From Desulfuromonadaceae bacterium (GTDB lineage: Bacteria; Desulfobacterota; Desulfuromonadia; Desulfuromonadales; JAHYIW01), in the NCBI GenBank assembly GCA_019429445.1, contig JAHYIW010000001.1, positions 1-64,000 of the forward strand: DNA of 64,000 nt, in the 5' to 3' direction. The notes beneath the pieces are model-generated. The model saw nothing but the letters and a program-made list of their open reading frames with translations. It ran no database searches and was not told where the DNA came from. The translations under genes were made by a program, and so were the position numbers. Positions 8,773 to 17,459 of the stretch are shown here, piece by piece (position 1 is the first letter of the stretch; the number at the start of each line of letters is the position of its first letter).

Positions 8773-11142
8773 ATGCTGATGGACGGCCTCTTTGCCTCCC
8801 TTTATCGGCGCCTGGCGCGGCGGCGGACGCTGCTGCTGATCATTACCCTGTTCCTCTGGCTCGTCAGCCTGGCGGCGTTTACCCGGCTGGAGCTGGAAGA
8901 GAATATTGCGGCGATGCTCCCCGAAAGTGGCACCGCCAGCAGCGACTTGCGTTTGCTGGAGCGGGCACCTTTTGCCCGCAAGATTATTATCGACCTGACA
9001 GCGGACGCTTCGGTATCGACCGACGCGCTGATTCAGGCGGCTGACCGGTTGGCGGCAGAACTGCCGCGCGAGACCTTTTCCCGGGTGGTCAGCGGTCCGG
9101 ATGGCGAAGCGGGGGGCAATCTGGTGAGCGCGATGCTCGGTGTGCTGCCGAACCTGTTCAGCGCCGCAGATGCCGAGCGACTCAGCCGCGAATTAACGCC
9201 GTCGGCAGTTCGGGAACGGGTGAATGACAGCTACGCCGCCCTCCTTGCTCCCGAAGGTTGGGCGCTGAAACAGCTTCTGCGCAGCGATCCACTGAACCTG
9301 CGCCAGCTGGCACTGGAAAAATTACGCTATTTGCGGCTGGTGCCGAACGCGCAACTGAGTGACAATCATTTTGTCAGCAGTGATCGTCGTCATCTGCTGC
9401 TGCTGGCGGAAACGCCGTTGGCCGTCACTGATTCGGCCGGTGCCGTCGCACTCGAAGACGATTTTTCCACTGCCGCCCGCCTGGTGCTGCCGGACGGGAT
9501 CAAGGCAACGTTTTTAAGCGGCCACCGTTATACTCTGGCGAACGCCACCGCAGTCAAAGCTGACCTGTGGGTGGTGCTCGGGTGTTCGCTCAGCGCTATT
9601 GCGGCGATCTTCGCCATTTTTTTACGTCGGCGGCAGGCGCTCTGGGTGTTTTTGACCCCGGTTCTGGTGCTGACCACCGCCGCCTGCGCCGTGGCGCTGG
9701 TTTATCAACCGGTATCCGCGATCACCCTCGGCTTCGGCGCGGTGCTGCTCGGCATTTCGGTCGATTTTGCCATTCATGTCTACTATGCACTCCGCCATGC
9801 GGTCGGTGACCCGGCGGTGGCGCTCGGCAAGGTTGCCCGTCCGCTCCTCTTTGGCGGTCTGACCACGATTGGCGGGTTCGCGGTGCTGCTGTTATCTGAT
9901 TTGCCCGGTCAGCGGCAACTGGCGGTTTTTTCGGTCGCCGGAATTGTGACCGCGCTGTTGCTGTCCCTGCTGGTGTTGCCCCACCTGCTGCCGAGCGGCG
10001 CGGTGCAGATCATTTCCGCCGTTCCCCGCCGCGCCGACCGTAAGCGGGGCGGCTGGCTGCTGGTGACGGTTTGGTTCGTGCTTCTGCTGCTGTGCGGCTG
10101 GCAGGCACGGGATATTCGTTTTAACGGCGATCTGCGCGCACTCAGTTTGACCCCGCCAGAGCTCCGTCAGCTTGAAACGCAACTCGCACAGACCTGGGGT
10201 GGGTTGCACGGGCAGGCGCTGGTTTTCAGCTTTGGCGGCGGGGCCGAAGCAGCGTTGGCCGCCAATGATCGGCTCTTTGAGCGGCTGCAAACGGCATTGC
10301 CTGCTGAGCGGCTGGTGTCACTGGCGCCGTTACTCCCCGCGCTGACCAGCCAGGCGGAAAATCGTCAGCGCTGGAACGATTTCTGGACCGGCGAACACGG
10401 CCAGCAGATCGTCGCGACGTTACAGGAAGAAGCGACCCGGCTCGGGTTTTCAGCGCAAGCATTTGTTCCCTTTACCGAACGCTTAACCACAGCGGTGGCG
10501 CCGGTAACGCTTGATTTTTACCGTGCGGCCGGATTTGCCGATGCGTTTGCGGCGCTGCTTTTTACTGAAGACGGTGTGACCCGGTCGTTAACGTTGCTCC
10601 CCGATTCGCCACCGGTGCTGGCTGCGTTGACAACGATTGAGTCCGATCCGGCGACCCGCCTGGTGTCGCCGACCTGTTTTCGCAGTGAGATCAGCGCGGC
10701 GATTGAGGACGATTTTTTGCGCTTTATTACGCTGGCAGCGGTGCTGATCGTGACCTTGCTGCTGCTCCTCTTTCGTGACCTGCGCAAGGTTGTCCTGGCG
10801 CTGGTGCCGGTGGCCAGTGGCCTGCTCGGCATGTTCGGGGTGATGGCGACGCTCGGGGTGGAGTTTAATCTGTTTAACATCATCGCCACCATTCTGGTGA
10901 TCGGGCTCGGGGTGGACTACGGTATTTTTATGGTCTGTCGCGAAGACGAAAAGAGTGATCTTGGCACCGGACAGGCGGTTTTCGTCTCCGGATTGACGAC
11001 CCTGGCCGGGTTTGGCGCGCTGATTCTGGGGCAACATCCGGCGCTGTATTCCATCGGCGTCAGTGTGCTGATCGGTATCAGTGTCGCGATTCCGGCGGCG
11101 CTGCTGGTGGTTCCGGTGCTGTCCCGACGGTGGCTCAAATGA
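8773..11142 (+). CDS. MMPL/RND-type lipid exporter
   Basis: A 789-residue inner-membrane transporter of the MMPL family, like ApeK. One transmembrane helix lies near the N-terminus, then a periplasmic domain, then a block of helices around residues 255-420 (containing GFGAVLLGISVDFAIHVYYALRH). A second periplasmic domain and a second helix block from about residue 645 (VIGLGVDYGIFMVCRE) complete it. The paired GxSxDFAIH and GLGVDYGIF segments carry the Asp residues expected in proton relay. A GGAGGGG Shine-Dalgarno fixes the start. Its neighbours imply export of the finished lipid. Confidence 0.9.
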   Translation: MLMDGLFASLYRRLARRRTLLLIITLFLWLVSLAAFTRLELEENIAAMLPESGTASSDLRLLERAPFARKIIIDLTADASVSTDALIQAADRLAAELPRETFSRVVSGPDGEAGGNLVSAMLGVLPNLFSAADAERLSRELTPSAVRERVNDSYAALLAPEGWALKQLLRSDPLNLRQLALEKLRYLRLVPNAQLSDNHFVSSDRRHLLLLAETPLAVTDSAGAVALEDDFSTAARLVLPDGIKATFLSGHRYTLANATAVKADLWVVLGCSLSAIAAIFAIFLRRRQALWVFLTPVLVLTTAACAVALVYQPVSAITLGFGAVLLGISVDFAIHVYYALRHAVGDPAVALGKVARPLLFGGLTTIGGFAVLLLSDLPGQRQLAVFSVAGIVTALLLSLLVLPHLLPSGAVQIISAVPRRADRKRGGWLLVTVWFVLLLLCGWQARDIRFNGDLRALSLTPPELRQLETQLAQTWGGLHGQALVFSFGGGAEAALAANDRLFERLQTALPAERLVSLAPLLPALTSQAENRQRWNDFWTGEHGQQIVATLQEEATRLGFSAQAFVPFTERLTTAVAPVTLDFYRAAGFADAFAALLFTEDGVTRSLTLLPDSPPVLAALTTIESDPATRLVSPTCFRSEISAAIEDDFLRFITLAAVLIVTLLLLLFRDLRKVVLALVPVASGLLGMFGVMATLGVEFNLFNIIATILVIGLGVDYGIFMVCREDEKSDLGTGQAVFVSGLTTLAGFGALILGQHPALYSIGVSVLIGISVAIPAALLVVPVLSRRWLK

Positions 11143-11822
11143 CGATGACGAAGATGATACTGGTCGGCCTCTGCCTGGTCTTGATCCTCTGTGGCTGTCG
11201 TTCGGCAGGGCCGTTTCCGGCACCGACTTTGAGCGCCACGCATCCGCTGGCCATGTCAGAACTGCTGGGCGGGAGTTGGGCGCTTGACAACAGCACGATC
11301 CGCATGCGCCACACGGTGTTGCTGGAGCTCGGCTGGCGCAAACTGCCGATGGTCGGCCTGCTTGAACTCGATCGCACGGCGCGCACGATCCGGCTGGTGG
11401 CGGTGAACGATCTCGGTATCAAACTGTTCGATCTGACGGTGACGGTTGACGGGTACCAGACCAATTATCTCTTCCCCGAACTCGCCACCTACGCTGGTCT
11501 GGGTGAAACCGTGGCCGCCAGCGTGCGGAAGATTTTTCTCGACCCGCTGCCCCGCGACGATGACCGGCTGACGGTAACAGCTGATCAATATCAAACACGA
11601 CGGTCTCTGGGCGACGCCGAGCTGACCTTCACCTTTGGTGGCGAACGACCCGATCTGCTCGGCAAGGAGTTACGCGGCGGCGCACAGGGATGGGTTGTGC
11701 GTTACTACGACTATCGCGATCTGCCTGCCGGACGTTTGCCGGGGGGAGTCGTCCTGAAAGATCACACGGCGGGATACCGCCTGACCCTCTGGCTGGAAAA
11801 GGCGAATTTGATCGATGGATAA
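11139..11822 (+). CDS. DUF3261 outer-membrane lipoprotein (ApeL-like)
   Basis: A 227-residue lipoprotein. A short signal (MTMTKMILVGLCLVLILCGC) ends in a usable lipobox, so Cys20 would be lipidated. The body matches the DUF3261 pattern known from aryl-polyene and related clusters (ELLGGSWALDNSTIRM; LPMVGLLELDR). The ATG at 11139 overlaps the exporter TGA and is preferred over an in-frame codon 9 bp upstream. Its function is unproven in the family; a receiver of the exported lipid at the outer membrane is likely. Confidence 0.8.
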   Translation: MTMTKMILVGLCLVLILCGCRSAGPFPAPTLSATHPLAMSELLGGSWALDNSTIRMRHTVLLELGWRKLPMVGLLELDRTARTIRLVAVNDLGIKLFDLTVTVDGYQTNYLFPELATYAGLGETVAASVRKIFLDPLPRDDDRLTVTADQYQTRRSLGDAELTFTFGGERPDLLGKELRGGAQGWVVRYYDYRDLPAGRLPGGVVLKDHTAGYRLTLWLEKANLIDG

Positions 11823-12201
11823 GATGCAAACAGCAGTTGTCGCGGCAGCGATCACCCTCCCTGAAAAGGTTCTTCTTCCGGATGGCAGCCTGTCTGCAAC
11901 CCAGACGTATCTTTTCAACGCCGACTTCCTCGGCTTTCAGGGACATTTCCCCGCCGCCCCGATTTTGCCGGGGGTGGTGCAGAACCTGATCGGGCACTGC
12001 TTTAGTGAAGCGGTGCTGGAGCGATCGCTGGCGCTGGTCGGTATCGATAATGCCAAGTTTATGTTGCAGTTGGGACCGGAGATGGAAATTACGGTCAGCG
12101 GGACGTTCAGGGAAAAAGGGGATAACCTGGTCGCCTCAATCAAGTTGGATGTCGCGGATGGCACTGCTTCTGCCTATCAGTTGACGTTTATAAAAGAATA
12201 A
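11815..12201 (+). CDS. FabZ-type 3-hydroxyacyl-ACP dehydratase
   Basis: A 128-residue hotdog protein with the FabA/FabZ signature FQGHFPAAPILPG, which contains the catalytic His, and a following helix GVVQNLIGHCF. It overlaps the DUF3261 gene by 8 bp; an ATG at 11824 is an alternative start. It is the second dehydratase of the locus and may act with a different KS module from the ApeI-like protein at 7674. The canonical Glu of FabZ helix 3 is not obvious, so isomerase or non-catalytic roles remain possible. Confidence 0.8.
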   Translation: MDKMQTAVVAAAITLPEKVLLPDGSLSATQTYLFNADFLGFQGHFPAAPILPGVVQNLIGHCFSEAVLERSLALVGIDNAKFMLQLGPEMEITVSGTFREKGDNLVASIKLDVADGTASAYQLTFIKE

Positions 12202-12206
12202 AATGG

Positions 12207-12303
12207 TTCACCACGGAGAGCACGGAGGACACGGAGAAAATCAAAATAAGGTTCTCCTCCGTGAACTCCGTGTTCTCCAGTGAGCGAAGCGAACGGGTGG
12301 TGC
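12207..12303. repeat. Inverted pair of CACGGAG-type repeats
   Basis: A forward half (TTCACCACGGAGAGCACGG..) at 12207-12240 faces a reverse half (CTCCGTGAACTCCGTGTTC..) near 12256-12283, so the 110-bp gap between dehydratase and thioesterase could fold as one long hairpin. Confidence 0.8.
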
Positions 12304-12313
12304 ATAAAAGTAG

Positions 12314-12775
12314 ATGAAAAAGAAATACTTCAAACCAAATCCGAATGATCCGGCACCGTTGATCGCCACCGCGACCCGGCTGGTGCGCTTCGAGGAAGTG
12401 GATCCCCTCGGGATTGTCTGGCACGGACGCTATCCGAGTTACTTCGAGGATGCGCGGGTGCGGCTGTTCGAGAAGTTTGACATTGCCTACCTGACCCTCT
12501 ATGGCAAAGGGCTGGTGACGCCGATCAAGCAGCTGTATGTCGATTATCTTCTGCCGTTACGGTTTGAGGATGAGGTGACGATTGAGGCGCTCATGCATTT
12601 CAGTGAAGCGGCGCGGATCAATATTGAATACATTATTCGCAACGCGGCGGGTGAGGTTGCCACCACCGGTTATTCGGTGCAGATGATGATGGATCGGAAT
12701 GACACTATGTTGATCGTTGCCCCTCCGTTTTATCAGGATTTCATCGAAAAGTGGCGCAACGGAGGCCTGGCATGA
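12314..12775 (+). CDS. Acyl-CoA/ACP thioesterase, 4-hydroxybenzoyl-CoA thioesterase family
   Basis: A 153-residue hotdog thioesterase. The N-terminal VRFEEVDPLGIVWHGRY is the family signature, with the catalytic Asp in VDPLGIV, followed by YFEDARVRLFE. Members of this group in aryl-polyene clusters release or proofread acyl or aryl thioesters. It is coupled by an ATGA overlap to the next KS gene. A role in product release or starter editing is inferred. Confidence 0.88.
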   Translation: MKKKYFKPNPNDPAPLIATATRLVRFEEVDPLGIVWHGRYPSYFEDARVRLFEKFDIAYLTLYGKGLVTPIKQLYVDYLLPLRFEDEVTIEALMHFSEAARINIEYIIRNAAGEVATTGYSVQMMMDRNDTMLIVAPPFYQDFIEKWRNGGLA

Positions 12776-13899
12776 GCGTCTGCGTGGTCGACATGGCGCT
12801 GCACAGTGCCCTGGGTGATCTGGATGAAACCTGGGCTGGCCTGCTGGCTGGCAAGTCGGGTGTAAGACCTGTCGCACGGTTCGTCACAGACAACTACCTG
12901 ACCGGCATGGGGGCGTGGATTGACGGGCTGCCGCAGTCCTCAGACAGTTCGGCGGTGCATGTTTTGCTCGACAAAGTGTGGGCTGACTTTGGTTCTGTTC
13001 CGGCTGACGCTCAGCTGCTGACCGCTACCACCAAAGGCGGGATCGACATGCTTGAAGCGTTGCGGCGCGGATCGGCGGCAAATGTGCCTGACCTTGACAA
13101 CGCCCGTCTGCTGCAAACAATCTCTGCTCGCTTCGGACTCGCTGGTCGGGGCCGTAACATCAACGCCGCCTGCGCCTCCTCAACCATCGCCGTGGCTCAC
13201 GCTGCAGCGATGATTGCCGCCGGCGATGTTGACGCGGTGCTGGTGGTTTGTTTCGATCTGCTCACGGAATTTGTTTTCTCCGGATTCTCCGCCCTGCAGG
13301 CCCTTGATCCGCTGCCGAGTCGTCCGTTCGACCGGGAACGCAGAGGGTTGAGCCTCGGCGAAGGCGCGGCGGCGCTGCTGCTGATGAGTGAGGAACGCGC
13401 GGCGCGTGAAGGACGTGCTTCCCTCGGTGCCGTTCTCGGCTGGGGGGTCGCCAACGACGCCAACCACATTACCGCCCCGGCGCGTGACGGTTGTGGCCTG
13501 ATTCAGGCAGTCAACAATGCCCTGAAGCGGGCCGCTGTTGCTCCGCAAGCAATCAGCGGCATCAGTGCCCACGGCACCGGCACGGTCTACAACGATCTGA
13601 TGGAGCTGGTGGCGTTTGAGCAACTTTTCCCGCATGGCACGCCACCGCTCAATTCGATCAAAGGCGCACTCGGGCATACTCTCGGCGCTGCTGGCGGGAT
13701 CGAAGCCGTGCTCGGTCTCAGGTCGTTGGCCAGCGGGCAACTGCTGCCGACTGTCGGACTCCAGAACCCTGAAGAAAAGGCCGAGGGGTTGGTCTCTTCG
13801 TCGGTTCAATCCCTGTCCGATGGTCTGCTCCTGAGCACCAACTCCGGTTTCGGTGGCATCAACGCCGCATTGATCCTCGGCCAAGGTGGTGCGGCATGA
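12772..13899 (+). CDS. Beta-ketoacyl-ACP synthase (KS of KS/CLF pair 1)
   Basis: A 375-residue condensing enzyme with Cys134 in NAACASSTIA, His in SAHGTGTVYND and Lys/His in SIKGALGHTLGAAGG, so it should be active. The ATG at 12772 overlaps the thioesterase stop; a longer in-frame start at 12751 lies inside that gene and is rejected. The next gene overlaps by ATGA and encodes a KS-like protein without the Cys. That gene order matches the ApeO-ApeC heterodimer of aryl-polyene synthesis. Confidence 0.92.
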   Translation: MSVCVVDMALHSALGDLDETWAGLLAGKSGVRPVARFVTDNYLTGMGAWIDGLPQSSDSSAVHVLLDKVWADFGSVPADAQLLTATTKGGIDMLEALRRGSAANVPDLDNARLLQTISARFGLAGRGRNINAACASSTIAVAHAAAMIAAGDVDAVLVVCFDLLTEFVFSGFSALQALDPLPSRPFDRERRGLSLGEGAAALLLMSEERAAREGRASLGAVLGWGVANDANHITAPARDGCGLIQAVNNALKRAAVAPQAISGISAHGTGTVYNDLMELVAFEQLFPHGTPPLNSIKGALGHTLGAAGGIEAVLGLRSLASGQLLPTVGLQNPEEKAEGLVSSSVQSLSDGLLLSTNSGFGGINAALILGQGGAA

Positions 13900-14594
13900 G
13901 TGTGACGATTCGTGGTATTGGCTGGGTCACCGCCGCCGGGATGGGGTGTGGCAGAGAGGCGGACGGGTTCTCGATGCCGCACGGGGAACTGCCAAAGTTG
14001 AAGCGCAAGGATGTCTTCACCGACGCCTACCTGCGTTTCGGGCGGATCGACGGATTCTCCAAACTTGGTCTGGCGGCGATCACCTTTGCCCTGCGCGACG
14101 CCGGGCTGGAGGAGTGGGACGTAAAACGCCCGATCGGCGTCGTCGCCGCCACCCGTTACGGTTGCCTGGCAACCGACAGTGACTATTTCGACAGCGTGAT
14201 CCCGGACCACGGGGCCCTCGCCAGCCCGAACCTCTTTGCCTATACGTTGCCGAACTGTTTCCTCGGTGAAGCCGCAATCCGCTTTGGGCTCACCGGCCCG
14301 AGTATGGTAATTAATGAAGAGACCCCCGATGGCCTCGGTGGCATCCGCATGGCGCTTGACCTGATCCGCTGGGGGGAGTGTGAGACAGTGGTGGCCGGGG
14401 TCAGTGACCTGGAGCGACCGGCGGTGGCGGATTTTGGTGAGCAGGCTCCGGGGAGCGTGTTTCTGGTTCTCTCCCGTGATGCGGACGCTGCTGGTTATGG
14501 GGTGCTGAGTCGGGGGGGCGGTGGGGCGTTGTTGCTGGATGGTGCTGCGGTGTCTTCGGTTGAGGCGTTGGTGGGGAAGGCTTTGAAAAGATAG
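13896..14594 (+). CDS. Chain-length-factor-like protein, truncated KS fold (pair 1)
   Basis: A 232-residue protein resembling the N-terminal half of a ketosynthase (Ketoacyl-synt_2 type), as in ApeC. At the place of the nucleophile it has Thr143 in INEETPDGLGG, so it cannot form the acyl-enzyme. It keeps the dimer-interface-like GLAAITFALRDAG. The C-terminal catalytic half is absent, which is normal for ApeC-like subunits and not a frameshift. It is translationally coupled to the active KS upstream and probably sets chain length in a heterodimer. Confidence 0.82.
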   Translation: MSVTIRGIGWVTAAGMGCGREADGFSMPHGELPKLKRKDVFTDAYLRFGRIDGFSKLGLAAITFALRDAGLEEWDVKRPIGVVAATRYGCLATDSDYFDSVIPDHGALASPNLFAYTLPNCFLGEAAIRFGLTGPSMVINEETPDGLGGIRMALDLIRWGECETVVAGVSDLERPAVADFGEQAPGSVFLVLSRDADAAGYGVLSRGGGGALLLDGAAVSSVEALVGKALKR

Positions 14595-14595
14595 T

Positions 14596-14773
14596 TTTTC
14601 ACCACGGAGAGCACGGAGGACACGGAGAAAATCAAAAGATGCGAAATCCGTGGTCAAAAAAACCTCCGTGAACTCCGTGTTCTCCGTGGTGAATAAACAA
14701 AAGAATTATCCGCGCCATCCGCAAAATCAGTGGTCAAAAAAACTTCGTGAGCTTCGTGTGCTTCGTGGTGAAA
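14596..14773. repeat. Triple CACGGAG/CTTCGTG repeat cluster
   Basis: A forward copy (14596-14632) faces a reverse copy (14662-14693). A second reverse copy in CTTCGTG spelling (about 14741-14773) follows. Both reverse copies are preceded by the same GTGGTCAAAAAAAC. They fill the 232-bp gap before the radical SAM genes, where no other feature is seen. Confidence 0.8.
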
Positions 14774-14826
14774 ATAAAAATAACGACAGAGAACAAATAT
14801 AAATCAGCAGCAAAAGGAATCTCTCC

Positions 14827-16089
14827 ATGAAAATGTATCTCGTCTACCCGAAATGGCCGAAACTCGACCGTCAGACCGAATTTCACCTGCCGCCGCACGG
14901 CCCGGTGGTCTTTGCCGCCGCGCTGCCGCCGGAAGTCGACATCACCTTTGTTGACGAAAATCTGCAGACGATTGATTTTGATTTTTCCTGTGATCTGGTC
15001 TGCATGTCGACGATGCTGACCTGCCAGCTGCCGCGTGCTTTTGAGATTGCGCGGGAGTTTCGTGCGCGGGGCAAGGTGGTTATGTTCGGCGGGATCTCGA
15101 CCATGCTCCATTCCGAAGAGGTGATGGAACATGCTGATTCGGTCTTCCTCGGCGAGGTCGAGGGGCGTTTCGGGCAGGTGCTGGAGGATCTCGAAAAAGG
15201 GCAGCTCAAGCCGGTTTACAATTATATGAACAATCACCCCGACATCAATCTGGTCGGCACCGCCCGGCGTGATATCCTGCAACGCGAGCTTTACAATTAT
15301 CGCGGCGTGCAGATGCTCGATCTGGTGCATGCCTCGCGCGGCTGCAAATTCGACTGCTTCCCGTGCTGCACCGGTTTCCTCGGTGGCAAGAAATTCCGCC
15401 CGCGGCCAATCGATATGGTGATCAAGGAGATGGAAGAAATCCAGAACAACCGGATGTTCATCGTCGACAATTCGCTGGCACAGGATCGCCAGTGGTTGCT
15501 CGACCTCTTTACCGAGATGGCGCCGCTGAAGAAAAAGTGGGTGTCCCACCCGATTCTGGATGACGATGAAGTCTTGCGCAAGGCCGCCGATGCCGGCGCC
15601 TGGTACGTCTATCAGGCGGTTTTCGATACCTCCGACATGATCCGCAAGCGCATCAAGCGGCTCAAGGATTTCGGGATTGGCATCGAAGGCACTATCATCC
15701 TCGGCACCGATGACCAGAGCGCCGACGACATCAAGCGGCTGGTCGATTTCCTCATTGAGGTGGAACTTGATGTCGCCGAATTCACCATCCTCACCCCTTT
15801 TATGCAGTCGCCGATCCGCAAGCAGCTGGAAAAAGAGGGACGGATTCTGAGTAATAACTGGGCTGACTACAATGCTGACAAGGTCGTCTTCCAGCCGAAG
15901 CAGATGACTCCGGAAAAATTGCAGGAGATGTACTATTACGCTTGGGATACCTTCAATGCCGACGGCGGCCATGCGCTGAAGATGGGGAAACTCTTTGATC
16001 AGGTGATTCGGCGCGAGATCGAGGATGGCACTTATCGCCGCTATGAACCGCGTAAAAAACGCCAGTTCAAAAAAGCGGAAAGCGTATGA
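14827..16089 (+). CDS. Radical SAM protein with B12-binding-like N-terminus (1 of 3)
   Basis: A 420-residue protein. The N-terminal ~150 residues look like a Rossmann B12-binding domain (MFGGISTML, VFLGEVEGRF). The radical SAM cluster motif follows with Cys173, Cys177 and Cys180 in SRGCKFDCFPCC. AAGGAA precedes the ATG. Such enzymes use a 5'-deoxyadenosyl radical, often to methylate or rearrange unactivated carbons. Three in a row inside a lipid cluster recall the candidate ladderane loci. The reaction is unknown. The stop overlaps the second copy. Confidence 0.88.
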   Translation: MKMYLVYPKWPKLDRQTEFHLPPHGPVVFAAALPPEVDITFVDENLQTIDFDFSCDLVCMSTMLTCQLPRAFEIAREFRARGKVVMFGGISTMLHSEEVMEHADSVFLGEVEGRFGQVLEDLEKGQLKPVYNYMNNHPDINLVGTARRDILQRELYNYRGVQMLDLVHASRGCKFDCFPCCTGFLGGKKFRPRPIDMVIKEMEEIQNNRMFIVDNSLAQDRQWLLDLFTEMAPLKKKWVSHPILDDDEVLRKAADAGAWYVYQAVFDTSDMIRKRIKRLKDFGIGIEGTIILGTDDQSADDIKRLVDFLIEVELDVAEFTILTPFMQSPIRKQLEKEGRILSNNWADYNADKVVFQPKQMTPEKLQEMYYYAWDTFNADGGHALKMGKLFDQVIRREIEDGTYRRYEPRKKRQFKKAESV

Positions 16090-17459
16090 GTAAAGTCTTT
16101 CTCCTCTCGACTAACTACACGACTGAACCGTACCCGGTTTATCCCCTCGGCATGGCGATCATTGCCGGGGCGCTCGAAGCGGGCGGGCACCAGACGCGGC
16201 AATGCGATTTTCTTGTTGCCGGGAAATCGTGCGCGGCGGTTGTCGCGGCGGTGACTGAATTTCAGCCGGATGTCATCGGTTTGTCGTTACGCAATATCGA
16301 TAATGTTGATTCATTTTCGCAACAGACCGCCTGGTATCTGGCGCAGGCGAAGGAACTGGTCGATGCCATTCGCTCGTGCAGTTCGGCACCGATGATTGTC
16401 GGCGGCGCGGCGTTTACAATTATGCCGGAGGAGATTCTCGCTTACCTTGGGTGTGAGCATGGCGTGGTCGGTGAGGGAGAAGGATTGATTTGTGGATTAG
16501 TTGACGGCCTCGTTGCCGGGAAGCCCATGCCGCGCATGAGCAATGGCGAAGCAACCCCGCTGACCGGGGCGGAGATCGGTTCGCCGTTGTACGTCAAAGA
16601 GTTTGTCGATTTTTATCTGGCCGAAAGTGGTCAGATCAACGCGCAGTCCAAACGCGGTTGTCCGCATCGCTGTGTTTATTGCACCTATCCCGGCATTGAG
16701 GGGAATCGCTTTCGTCCCCTCGACCCGCTACGGGCGGTTGATGAAATTGCCCGGGCGCAGCGCAATTTCGGTATCCACAGCTTCTTTTTTACCGATTCGG
16801 TTTTCAACGATGAGCAGGGGCACTACCTGCGTTTCGTCGAGGAGCTGGAAAGGCGCAACCTCGGCATCACCTGGACCGGATTCTTTCGCCCTAAAGGGGT
16901 GGGCCGCGAAGAGTTGCGGCTGATGAAGCGTGCGGGGCTGACCGCGCTGGAACTGGGCACCGATGCCGCCAGCGACACGACGCTGGCCGGATTGAAAAAA
17001 GATTTTACGATAGCCGATGTATTGGCGGTCAACGCTGCCTGTGTTGCCGAGCAGCTTCCGGCGGCCCACTACATCATGTTTGGCGGTCCGGACGAGAGTG
17101 AAGAAACGGTGCGCGAAGGGCTGCGCAATGTCGAGCAGATCAATTGCAGCGTGGTCTTTGCCTTCTCCGGGATTCGCATCCTGAGCGGTACCGAGCTGCA
17201 CGGACGGGCGATTGCGGACGGGGTGATCAGTGCCGAGTGCGAGCTGCTGATGCCCGCGTACTATTTTTCACCGCTGATCGAGCCGCAGTCGATGAATGCG
17301 CAGATTCTGGCAACGTTCAACAAACGGCGCGAGTGGATTTTCCCCCCCTCGGAGGGGCAGGCGAAGCTGGAAGTGATGCGTCGTTTCGGTTTCCGCGGCT
17401 TGTTATGGGATCGGCTGGTGTCGTTTGAAGCGAAGCGACGGGCGCTGAAAAAAGGCTGA
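16086..17459 (+). CDS. Radical SAM protein with B12-binding-like N-terminus (2 of 3)
   Basis: 457 residues. The N-terminal domain (PLGMAIIAGALEAGGH, then PMIVGGAAFT and VVGEGEGL) is B12-binding-like. The [4Fe-4S] motif has Cys192, Cys196 and Cys199 in KRGCPHRCVYCT, and the barrel continues to GLTALELGTDAASD. The start overlaps the stop of copy 1 by ATGA. Copies 1 to 3 are too different to be a recent duplication, which suggests three separate steps. Substrate unknown. Confidence 0.9.
   Translation: MSKVFLLSTNYTTEPYPVYPLGMAIIAGALEAGGHQTRQCDFLVAGKSCAAVVAAVTEFQPDVIGLSLRNIDNVDSFSQQTAWYLAQAKELVDAIRSCSSAPMIVGGAAFTIMPEEILAYLGCEHGVVGEGEGLICGLVDGLVAGKPMPRMSNGEATPLTGAEIGSPLYVKEFVDFYLAESGQINAQSKRGCPHRCVYCTYPGIEGNRFRPLDPLRAVDEIARAQRNFGIHSFFFTDSVFNDEQGHYLRFVEELERRNLGITWTGFFRPKGVGREELRLMKRAGLTALELGTDAASDTTLAGLKKDFTIADVLAVNAACVAEQLPAAHYIMFGGPDESEETVREGLRNVEQINCSVVFAFSGIRILSGTELHGRAIADGVISAECELLMPAYYFSPLIEPQSMNAQILATFNKRREWIFPPSEGQAKLEVMRRFGFRGLLWDRLVSFEAKRRALKKG

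Noticed and set aside
14774-14826. Cobalamin riboswitch ahead of the radical SAM genes
   Set aside because: The gap is filled by CACGGAG-type repeats, and no B12-box (GCCACTG-like) sequence is seen.
14734-15972. 412-codon antisense open frame over radical SAM gene 1
   Set aside because: The sense strand carries the CxxxCxxC motif and normal coupling. The antisense product shows no recognisable domain.
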